A stretch of DNA of 64,000 nt from assembly GCA_041653875.1 (NCBI GenBank), contig JBAZEM010000011.1, positions 1-64,000 of the forward strand, read 5' to 3'. How positions within the stretch are numbered: the stretch's first letter is position 1; the number at the start of each line of letters is the position of its first letter. Of this stretch, positions 57,957-64,000 are shown in pieces. The notes under the pieces were generated by a model. The model was not told the DNA's origin and did no database searches. It saw only the letters and a program-made list of their open reading frames with translations. A program made the translations under genes and the position numbers. This stretch comes from VSJD01 sp041653875 (lineage in GTDB: Bacteria > Verrucomicrobiota > Kiritimatiellia > JAAZAB01).

Positions 57957-59387
57957 ATGATTTCCATTCCCATCAATCCATTGAGCGACGGCGCCCGCGC
58001 CGTGGTCCGGCGTTTGACGAAAGCGGGCTTTACCGCTCTTTGGGCGGGCGGCTGTGTGCGCGACCTCATGATGGGCCGCGCGCCGAAGGATTTCGACATC
58101 GCCACCTCGGCCGTGCCCGACCAGGTGGAGCGCCTGTTCCCCGGAGCGGTGACGGTGGGCAAGTCGTTCGGCGTGGTGCGGGTCAGGATCGGCAGCCTCG
58201 AATACGAGGTTGCCACCTTCCGCAAAGACCAGGCTTACCGCGATGGACGCCATCCCGAAGGCGTGGTGTTCACCGACGAGCAGACGGACGCCCTGCGCCG
58301 CGACTTCACGGTGAACGCGCTGTTTCTCGAGCCCTTGAACGGCGCGGTGCGCGACTATGCCGGCGGCCAGGCCGACCTGGCCGCGCGCCTGATCCGGGCC
58401 GTGGGCCGTCCGGACGACCGGTTTGCGGAAGACCATCTGCGCATGCTGCGCGCCGTACGGTTTGCGAGCACACTCGATTTCAAACTGGATCCCGCCACGG
58501 CCGATGCCATTCGCCGGCACGCCGCGCAGATCGAGAAAGTCAGCGCCGAGCGAATCCAGCAGGAGTTGACGCGCATCCTGCTGGAGGCGCCACAGCCCGG
58601 CGCGGCGCTCGAACTCCTCCAGGCCACCGGCCTGCTCCCGGTCATCCTGCCGGAGGTCTCCGCATTGCGAGGCCAGGCCCAGCCCCCTCAGTTTCACCCC
58701 GAGGGCGACGTCTGGACACATACGATCATGATGTTGAACGCCATGCGACCTTGGCCGGGCGCTCTTGCCGATCCGAATAGTCCCGAGGGCAGGCAAACAG
58801 GTTTGAGGCTGGCTTATGCTGTTTTGCTTCACGACGTAGGCAAGCCCGGGACGGCCAAGTTCGTGGAGGACCGCATCCGGTTCGACTGTCATGCCGGCGT
58901 GGGTGCGTCCCTGGCGGAGGGCATTCTGAAGCGCCTGCGCCTGCCGAACGACGACATCGAGGCCATCGCGTTCTGCATCGGCAACCACATGCGGTTCATG
59001 GATGTTCAGCGCATGCGCAAGGCGACGCTCCGCCGGCTGGTGGGGGCGCCGACATTTGCCGTCGAACTGGAACTGCACCGCTTGGATTGCGCGGCCAGCC
59101 ACGGGGACCTCTCCAACCACGCATTCCTGGTCGCGTTCCAGGCCGCCAATAAAGCCGCGCCGGTCCTGCCCAAGCCGTGGGTCACGGGTCATGACATCAT
59201 GGCCATGGGCATTCCCGCCGGGCCGGAAATTGGCCAATGGAAACAGCGGGTTTACGACGTGCAATTGGAAGGTTTGGCGGAAAACCGGGAGGCGGCGCTG
59301 GCCTGGCTCCAACGCGAACTGACCGCGGCCGGGCCGGTAGTCAGGGCCGCGGCAACCTCAGTTACGCGGGGCAAGACTCCGTGTTAG
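57957..59387 (+). CDS. cca: CCA tRNA nucleotidyltransferase (bacterial class II) with HD domain
   Basis: A 476-residue enzyme that adds or repairs the tRNA 3' CCA. The nucleotidyltransferase motif is LWAGGCVRDLMMGRAPKDFDIATSA, followed by RRDFTVNALFLEPLNGAVRDYAGG and EDHLRMLRAVRFAS. A C-terminal HD-type domain (LLHDVGKPGTAKF...GNHMRF) may give phosphohydrolase activity. PolyA polymerase is an alternative in this family, but the motif set and single copy favour CCA addition. There is no clear Shine-Dalgarno sequence; the start is preceded by a (CAGAAGT) repeat. Confidence 0.9.
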   Translation: MISIPINPLSDGARAVVRRLTKAGFTALWAGGCVRDLMMGRAPKDFDIATSAVPDQVERLFPGAVTVGKSFGVVRVRIGSLEYEVATFRKDQAYRDGRHPEGVVFTDEQTDALRRDFTVNALFLEPLNGAVRDYAGGQADLAARLIRAVGRPDDRFAEDHLRMLRAVRFASTLDFKLDPATADAIRRHAAQIEKVSAERIQQELTRILLEAPQPGAALELLQATGLLPVILPEVSALRGQAQPPQFHPEGDVWTHTIMMLNAMRPWPGALADPNSPEGRQTGLRLAYAVLLHDVGKPGTAKFVEDRIRFDCHAGVGASLAEGILKRLRLPNDDIEAIAFCIGNHMRFMDVQRMRKATLRRLVGAPTFAVELELHRLDCAASHGDLSNHAFLVAFQAANKAAPVLPKPWVTGHDIMAMGIPAGPEIGQWKQRVYDVQLEGLAENREAALAWLQRELTAAGPVVRAAATSVTRGKTPC

Positions 59388-59617
59388 GTGTAATCGCCGT
59401 TCGCCAGGCTTCGCCGGACGTGTTCCGCCAATAGCGCTTCGCCCAGGCGAGACCGAACGGCATTCCGCGGTTAGCTCCACCATAGGCGGGGGACGTCACC
59501 CCGCATCTACACTCCTTCGCAACCGAGGTGTTACATTTTTTTACTTGAACCGGATGCCGCAAAAGTCTTTAATTCGCTACATAGAAATTTCCAAAGTTAG
59601 CCACAAGGGGGCATGTC

Positions 59618-60253
59618 ATGAAATCAGGAAGAAAGACCAACCTATTGATTCTGTCGATTTACCGCGAGCTGGCCGAAGAATTTCTGAGCGCTTTCAACGC
59701 CGACCCAAAGACCGAGGCGGCCATCGGCGATTTCTTGGTGCATTCTGAAATCGTGGCGGGGGACCCGAGCCAGGACCCGACCTTCGCGGAGCACCTTGCC
59801 AAAACCGATGCCATCGCCATCGTGGTCCGTTTCCTGGACGTGCTGTCCCTGGAAAAGATCAAGAACATTTACCGCTCCCTTCCGGACCCGCTCGGCATCC
59901 CCGTGGCCATTTTCATGTTGCGCGACAAGGGCGAAGTGGACTTCAAGATCAGCTGCCCCTCGTGCGGCCAGAAACTTTGGCTGAGGGACACGGACGTCGC
60001 CAAGCGCGGCCGCTGTCCGAATTGCACCAAGCCTTTTGTCATTCTTGCACAGGGCGATCACCTGAAATCCCAGTTGATCCTGCCGGACAAGGTTGAGACC
60101 TTCAAGGTCACGCGCACTAATCCGGAATCGTTCCAGGACGCCCTGATAAAGCTGTTCGGGGGCGTGCCGGCGGGCATTAAGCCGGTCGATCTAAGCGCCA
60201 ACGAAGAAGCGTTGAAGAATGCGACCGTCCGCATCCAGATTCAGAACGCCTGA
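59618..60253 (+). CDS. zinc-ribbon protein of unknown function
   Basis: A 211-residue soluble protein. The N-terminal ~105 residues are alternating helix/strand (LLILSIYRELAEEFLSAFNADPK...IGIPVAIFMLRDKG) with no recognised catalytic motif. Next is a zinc ribbon, SCPSCGQKLWLRDTDVAKRGRCPNCTKPF (two CxxC pairs about 20 residues apart). The C-terminus (FKVTRTNPESFQDALIKLFGG...) has no match I can name. AAGGGGG lies a few bases before the ATG. A terminator-like hairpin follows 45 bp downstream, so this is probably a single-gene unit. Nothing here allows a firm functional call. Confidence 0.7.
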   Translation: MKSGRKTNLLILSIYRELAEEFLSAFNADPKTEAAIGDFLVHSEIVAGDPSQDPTFAEHLAKTDAIAIVVRFLDVLSLEKIKNIYRSLPDPLGIPVAIFMLRDKGEVDFKISCPSCGQKLWLRDTDVAKRGRCPNCTKPFVILAQGDHLKSQLILPDKVETFKVTRTNPESFQDALIKLFGGVPAGIKPVDLSANEEALKNATVRIQIQNA

Positions 60254-60289
60254 CGGCGCGTTTTCCCAGCCCGCATGACTGTGAGCGGA

Positions 60290-60440
60290 CAAGTTAGGCC
60301 CCGCAGCGGGGCGGCTTTTTATAACGCCCGGTGAGGGCGCCGGGCCTGCAACATCTTTGTAGGCCGGGTCCCCTGACCCGGCGGGATTGTCCGTCGAAGG
60401 CAGATCCGCCTGGCGTAAAATTCCTGTACAGCGAGTCAGG
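60290..60440. repeat. composite palindromic repeat
   Basis: The GTTAGGCCCCGCAGCGGGGC head is followed by a GCCCGGTGAGGGCGCCGGGC palindrome, a TTGTAGGCCGGGTC segment, and a CAGATCCGCCTGGCG fragment of the small CCGCC palindrome. At least three repeat families are mixed in 150 bp, each with separate copies elsewhere in the window. Confidence 0.75.
60298..60320 (+). terminator. rho-independent terminator-like repeat
   Basis: GCCCCGCAGCGGGGC followed by GGCTTTTT, 45 bases after the zinc-ribbon gene stop. It is the leading part of a shortened relative of the element seen at 4322 and 4443, here joined to the GGTGAGGGCGCCGGGCC palindrome also found at 16013. Confidence 0.6.
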
Positions 60441-60468
60441 CCTTCGGCTTTGGCATGAGGAGCGAACA

Positions 60469-61509
60469 ATGCATAAACACGCATGGATGCAAATCGGAGG
60501 TTGGTGTCTGGCGGCGGTCCTGATGACGGGCTTGGCGGGTTGCCGCAAGCCGATCAGCGACGTGGCCGACCTGGTCGTGACCCTTGGCCCCAACACCAAG
60601 ATGCGTTTCATCTATATCCCGGCCTTGAAGGAATACGTCGCCAAATACGAGGTCAGCAACAAGGAATACCGCTGTTACAAGCCGGCGCATACCAGCGGCG
60701 CATATCAACAATTGACGCTTGACCTGGACGACCAGCCGGCCGTCAACGTGAGCTGGAACGAAGCCCGCCAATTCTGCGAGTGGCTCACCAAGACTTGCGG
60801 CGGCAGCGGCACCCAGCGGTATCGTTTCCGCCTGCCGAAAGAGCAGGAATGGGAAACTTTTGCCGCCTGCGGCCTGCAAACGGAATATCCCTGGGGCGCC
60901 GATTGGCCGCCGCCCAAGAACTGGAATTATTACGGCCGGGAAAACCCGGAGCTTTCGCCGAAACTCGATACCAGCGATAAGTTCCAGGTATCCTGCCCGG
61001 CGCAGAAAAGCGGCGCAAATGCCTGGGGCCTGTGCGGGGTCGGCGGCAACGTCTGGGAGTGGTGTGAGGACACCGACGGTGAATCGCAAGCGCGGGTGTA
61101 TAAAGGCGCCTCGTGGTCGGATTGCCACCAGCTTTTCCTGAAACTGACCCGCCGCAGCAGCAATGCGCCGGACTACAAGTATGTCAACCTGGGATTCCGC
61201 GTCGTGGCGGATGTCAGCAGCGTCAGCGCCGGGGAAAAGAAGAAACCGGAGGACGAACAGCATAAGAAGGCGGATGCGGTCAAGTCGGCCAAAGCCAAAG
61301 AGGAAGCCGCAACCTCGCGCCGAGTCGTGGAAAGCCAGGCGCAGGCGGAGCAGGAAAAGAAAACGGTGGATCAAACGCTCATCCAGGGCTTGATCGCGGA
61401 CAAGAAATTCGACCTGGCGTCCGCCCAGATCGCCCAATACGAGAAGGATTACGGCAAGGACGCTTTTTCCGAAAAATGCGCCGCCACCCTGGATGCCGCC
61501 GAGCATTAA
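60469..61509 (+). CDS. sulfatase-modifying-factor (FGE/SUMF1)-like lipoprotein
   Basis: A 346-residue lipoprotein: signal with lipobox LMTGLAGCRK, then an FGE-sulfatase fold domain (EYVAKYEVSNKEYRCY, AVNVSWNEARQFCEWLT, FRLPKEQEWETFAACG, GGNVWEWCED, GFRVV). True formylglycine-generating enzymes carry a copper-binding Cys pair; the C-terminal Cys pair is not clearly present here, so it may be a non-catalytic, binding or structural member. The last ~100 residues are a charged coiled coil (EKKKPEDEQHKK...EEAATSRRVVES) ending in a TPR-like helix. GGAG precedes the ATG at 60469; an in-frame extension upstream is translated repeat. Confidence 0.8.
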   Translation: MHKHAWMQIGGWCLAAVLMTGLAGCRKPISDVADLVVTLGPNTKMRFIYIPALKEYVAKYEVSNKEYRCYKPAHTSGAYQQLTLDLDDQPAVNVSWNEARQFCEWLTKTCGGSGTQRYRFRLPKEQEWETFAACGLQTEYPWGADWPPPKNWNYYGRENPELSPKLDTSDKFQVSCPAQKSGANAWGLCGVGGNVWEWCEDTDGESQARVYKGASWSDCHQLFLKLTRRSSNAPDYKYVNLGFRVVADVSSVSAGEKKKPEDEQHKKADAVKSAKAKEEAATSRRVVESQAQAEQEKKTVDQTLIQGLIADKKFDLASAQIAQYEKDYGKDAFSEKCAATLDAAEH

Positions 61510-62209
61510 TAGCCGGAAACCTGAAGTTTAAAATCATGCCCTTGCAACCTGTGACGCCAGGTCCCATTGCCCGTCCCAAAATCAAGGCCGCCCGGCCGTA
61601 ACGCCGTCACCCGTCCCAAGGCCCAGTGTCGCGCCCGCGCAACTGCAGGCGCAGTCCGCCGTTAGGCCTGTTATAAAAACTCCCGCGGCGCCCGCGCATT
61701 CAGTCGTTTCTGCATAGTGCGTCGAGGTATGGCCCTTCGTTGGCTTACGTCAAAGGGGCGCAGACCCTGGCAGCGACAGCCATCGGATAAATCGCCTGTG
61801 AAGTGAAACACCCCGTGTTGTCGGCGTCAGTAGTTTATCCGGCGAAGCCGGATGGCAAGTGCGGCGCGGATTGGGTTGTCGTAAGACCAAAACGGGAACG
61901 CATCAGCTTGGCTCGACGGCAAGGCGTCGAGGTCGAGCGCTATACTTGCCCGCCTGCAACGCTACCTGCCCGCGGTGGCTTCGCCACAGGCGATGCAGGC
62001 GGGTGCGTAGCATTGCGGGCAGGTGTATGCGCCGACCGCGAGAACGTAGCCGCCGGGCCGAGATCATGCGCGATCCGTTTTGCCCAATCCGCGACGCTTA
62101 TGACCTATAACCGGCAATCAAGCATGACGCAGCCGTGCAACACTGCCGTTCATTTGCTCTTGAATATTTACATAGGCCTGTTATTGTTATATTAAGTTGG
62201 AGGTGCATT
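61510..62209. other. gene-free interval with nested repeats
   Basis: Seven hundred bases with no convincing gene. Visible structure: a TATCCGGCGAAGCCGGATG hairpin near 61838-61855 and a composite of the GC-rich hairpin at 61947-62022. In the latter, a CCTGCCCGCGGTGGCTTCGC segment is inserted within CCGCCTGCAACGC...GCATTGCGGGCAGGT. No promoter-terminator pair or RNA gene is recognised. Confidence 0.55.
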
Positions 62210-62482
62210 ATGGCTGTCAATCTTGAAAAAGTACCGCAAGCTGTTCGAGCGCTGGTTAAGATGGGCGCGCGCAAAGTGATTCTTTTCGGCAGTGCCGCTG
62301 AAAATCCGGAATCAGCCAATGATATTGATATTGCCGTGGAAGGTATCCCGCTCAACCGAATTCTGGACGCGGATGTGGAGGTAGGCGATATTTTACGGCA
62401 ACCTTATGACTTGGTCAGTCGCGAGGATAATTCCCGTTTTTTTGAAATTATCTCCCGTTACGGAAAAGTGTTATATGGATAG
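62210..62482 (+). CDS. MNT-type nucleotidyltransferase (antitoxin of a HEPN/MNT pair)
   Basis: A 90-residue minimal nucleotidyltransferase. The core is VILFGSAAENPESANDIDIAVEG: GS, then DxD (DID) metal ligands. In HEPN/MNT (HepT/MntA, type VII) toxin-antitoxin systems this protein AMPylates and silences the HEPN ribonuclease. GGAGG lies 6 bases before the ATG at 62210, which rules out the longer frame. It overlaps the HEPN gene by 8 bp, the usual layout. Confidence 0.82.
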   Translation: MAVNLEKVPQAVRALVKMGARKVILFGSAAENPESANDIDIAVEGIPLNRILDADVEVGDILRQPYDLVSREDNSRFFEIISRYGKVLYG

Positions 62483-62968
62483 AGATCGTCTGGCGGCTGA
62501 AATCCGGTTTGAAGTTGACCAGTTGCGCCGATTGGCGATAGCCGTCAATGAGTTTCTGGAATCCATCAAAGGTAGTCCTTTGCCCTGGCATGCGGCGGCG
62601 GGCGCGAAGTATGTCGCCGACCTCTGGATGGGAATTGAAAATCTGTGGAAACGCCGATGTGTATATCTGGAGTTGCCAATTCCCTCCGGCGTGGATTCAC
62701 ACAACGTTTGCTCGAAGATTTTCTTGCCCAGCCGAAATTAGGCGGGAAACTGTCGGCTGATATTCAACACCGGCTGAAGAAATATAAAAACTTCCGCCAC
62801 CGTTTTATTCATGGTTACGGTTTCGAGGTTGACTGGGAAAAAGTAAATGAACCTCTCCGCCTTCTGCCGGAAACCGTTGAGTTGCTAAGCTCGCTTTGGC
62901 TCGGGTGGCTGGCGCCGTCACCCCCCGATCATAATCGGGGTGACGGGACACTCCAAAAGGATCATTAA
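62475..62968 (+). pseudogene. HEPN toxin gene (HepT-like) with a frameshift
   Basis: The first frame runs MDRDRLAAEIRFEVDQLRRL... to ELPIPSGVDSHN and stops at 62741. The matching C-terminal half continues in the next frame as LLEDFLAQPKLGGKLSADIQHRLKKYKNFRHRFIHGYGF..., and includes the HEPN active motif R-x4-H (RHRFIH). The break falls near 62697-62705: a single missing base (CACAAC instead of CACCAAC) would join the two frames. The end of the second frame (62916-62945) reads into a CGTCACCCC...GGGGTGACG palindrome. Either a disabled toxin, a sequencing error or a programmed shift; the intact MNT antitoxin would then be an orphan. Confidence 0.75.
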
Positions 62969-63030
62969 AAAGTTCGGATCGGAGAGGAAAAGCACGGAGA
63001 AATGTAAATCGGAAACTATCCCGCAAACGC

Positions 63031-63071
63031 GCATTAAGAATTGAGCCAGGCACGCATTAAGAATTGAGCCA
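63031..63071. repeat. paired 18-bp direct repeats at the IS21-type element's left side
   Basis: GCATTAAGAATTGAGCCA occurs at 63031-63048 and 63054-63071 (23-bp period). IS21 elements carry multiple transposase-binding repeats at their ends, and these sit about 60 bp before the istA start. The exact terminus (a TG dinucleotide) and the target duplication are not resolved. Confidence 0.6.
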
Positions 63072-63133
63072 CTATAAGCAGCCTCTGTAAGCTTCAGGGC
63101 AAAACAAACGCCCTCGGGGCAGGAGGCGAAAGG

Positions 63134-64000
63134 ATGCTTAAAGTGGAAGACGTGCAAGGCATAGCAGAGTATTGCCGCGTGCAGGGCCATAGCGGTCGGC
63201 AGGCGGCGCGGGTGTTCCAGCACTCACGGAACACGATCGCAAAAGTATTGCGGGAAGGTGCGGCCGGTTTTAATCATGCGGAGGTTCGACATCGAGCGCC
63301 GCGAGTGGTTCTGGCCAAACATCAAACCTATATAGACGATGTGCTTCAGGAACGGCAGGGCGGCCTGCAATGGGACAAACAGAAGCACAACGCTCTAACG
63401 ATTGCCAACTATCTGCGCGAAAACCTTGGTTACAAGGGCAGCGTGTCGCAGGTTAGGCGCTACATTCAGCGTCGCCGGGGAGAGCTGGGCATTTTGCACG
63501 GCAACGTGGCGCTCGACCGCATTAAGGAACCGAACGGATTATGCGAGGCGGACTGGACCCAGGTAAAAATATACCTGGCCGGTTTGTTGACGACGATCTG
63601 GCTGTTTGTGATGCGGTTTCGCTTCAGCGGCGCGCTGTTCGTGCGTGGCTATCGCGCCATTGATGCCGAGAGCCTGCAAGACGGACTACAGCGTGGCTTT
63701 GAGCAGTTTGGCGGTGTCGTGCCGATAGTTCAGCTCGACAACCAGAAGGCGGCCGTTGCCAAACTACTCAAGGGACGAGCGCGCAAAGAGACGACGACGT
63801 TCGCCATGTTCCGCGCCCATCATGGGTTTCGAGCGCAGTTCACCATGCGCAGCTCTCCGGACGAGAACGGCGCCGTGGAAGCCACCATGGGCCCCGTGGC
63901 GCGCTGGCTGGTGCCGGTCCCCGCCGTTGCGCGGATGGAAGATCTCAATAGTTACCTGAAAGGATGTTGCGAGCGCTACATGAATCATCAGATTCGTGAT
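63134..64000 (+). CDS. istA: IS21-family transposase IstA, cut by window edge
   Basis: The frame opens at the ATG at 63134 and is still open at 64000 (289 codons seen). A helix-turn-helix start (MLKVEDVQGIAEYCRVQGHSGRQAARVF...NTIAKVL) is followed by the DDE catalytic core: CEADWTQVKIYLAG (first Asp), PIVQLDNQKAAV (second Asp) and SSPDENGAVEATMG (Glu). IstA inserts the element with help of the IstB ATPase, which should lie just past the right edge. AGGAGG-type sequence precedes the ATG. The element sits immediately after the damaged HEPN gene. Confidence 0.92.
   Translation, partial: MLKVEDVQGIAEYCRVQGHSGRQAARVFQHSRNTIAKVLREGAAGFNHAEVRHRAPRVVLAKHQTYIDDVLQERQGGLQWDKQKHNALTIANYLRENLGYKGSVSQVRRYIQRRRGELGILHGNVALDRIKEPNGLCEADWTQVKIYLAGLLTTIWLFVMRFRFSGALFVRGYRAIDAESLQDGLQRGFEQFGGVVPIVQLDNQKAAVAKLLKGRARKETTTFAMFRAHHGFRAQFTMRSSPDENGAVEATMGPVARWLVPVPAVARMEDLNSYLKGCCERYMNHQIRD

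Overview
This 64 kb window is a GC-rich bacterial chromosome segment, probably from an environmental Gram-negative didermic bacterium. RND/TolC efflux, porin-like genes and lipoproteins indicate the double membrane. The phylum is not fixed by the sequence. The abundant palindromic and short tandem repeats, some running into reading frames, the two 23S-IVP-type four-helix proteins and the overall gene mix would fit a PVC-type lineage (for example Kiritimatiellota), but this is a low-confidence guess. No rRNA, tRNA or CRISPR array was seen.

Layout. 1-5.6 kb: a 57-bp tandem array, a four-helix-bundle gene, leuD, a parA with a repeat-derived tail, def, a polyprenol-phosphate glycosyltransferase and a UbiA-type prenyl-phosphate transferase. 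5.7-15.9 kb (minus strand): a Cu/Ag resistance cluster made of an anti-sigma-like protein, a periplasmic metal sensor, the P1B ATPase copA, and CusC/CusB/four-helix/CusA. 16.3-21.4 kb: an Rrf2 regulator, an internally deleted porin and the sulfate ABC importer cysPTWA. 21.5-25.9 kb (minus): iron uptake (DtxR-FeoA fusion, small zinc ribbon, split FeoB, a decayed outer-membrane gene behind a Fur box), then fur and an ECF sigma factor. 26-38.1 kb: tcdA, then a long minus-strand sulfur assimilation operon running from APS reductase (cysH), cysD and cysN through MetY, a sulfur-carrier protein, its E1-like activator and a JAMM protease to a sulfite reductase-TusA fusion, cysteine synthase and a PP-loop enzyme. 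This gene set matches the protein-thiocarboxylate route to homocysteine (HcyS/HcyD/HcyF/MetY). 38.2-40.6 kb: a glycosyltransferase and a polysaccharide deacetylase. 40.8-51.3 kb: a defence island with a PLD-SNF2 helicase, YhcG nuclease remnant, large Eco57I-type N6-adenine methylase, OLD-like ATPase-Toprim, RhuM protein and a DprA/SLOG-like protein. 51.4-55 kb: a flippase-like membrane protein, a methyltransferase-SDR fusion and a GDSL lipoprotein. 55.2-59.4 kb: nucleoside salvage (thymidine and purine nucleoside phosphorylases, cytidine deaminase) and the CCA-adding enzyme. 59.6-64 kb: a zinc-ribbon protein of unknown function, a sulfatase-modifying-factor-like lipoprotein, an MNT/HEPN toxin-antitoxin pair with a frameshifted HEPN gene, and the start of an IS21-type element cut by the window edge.

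Three themes stand out. (1) Several families of small repeats invade intergenic DNA and extend or interrupt genes (leuD, parA, cusB, cdd, the flippase). Two ~267-bp copies are clear MITEs with GTAAC/GTTAC ends and perfect 8-bp target duplications, as expected for IS66-type mobilisation. (2) The sulfate importer locus and the distant sulfur-reduction operon share a near-identical 17-bp site just downstream of TTGACA promoters, so the local Rrf2 protein may control both. (3) Several genes (porin, an iron-linked outer-membrane gene, YhcG) look internally deleted, joining start and end regions of their families.
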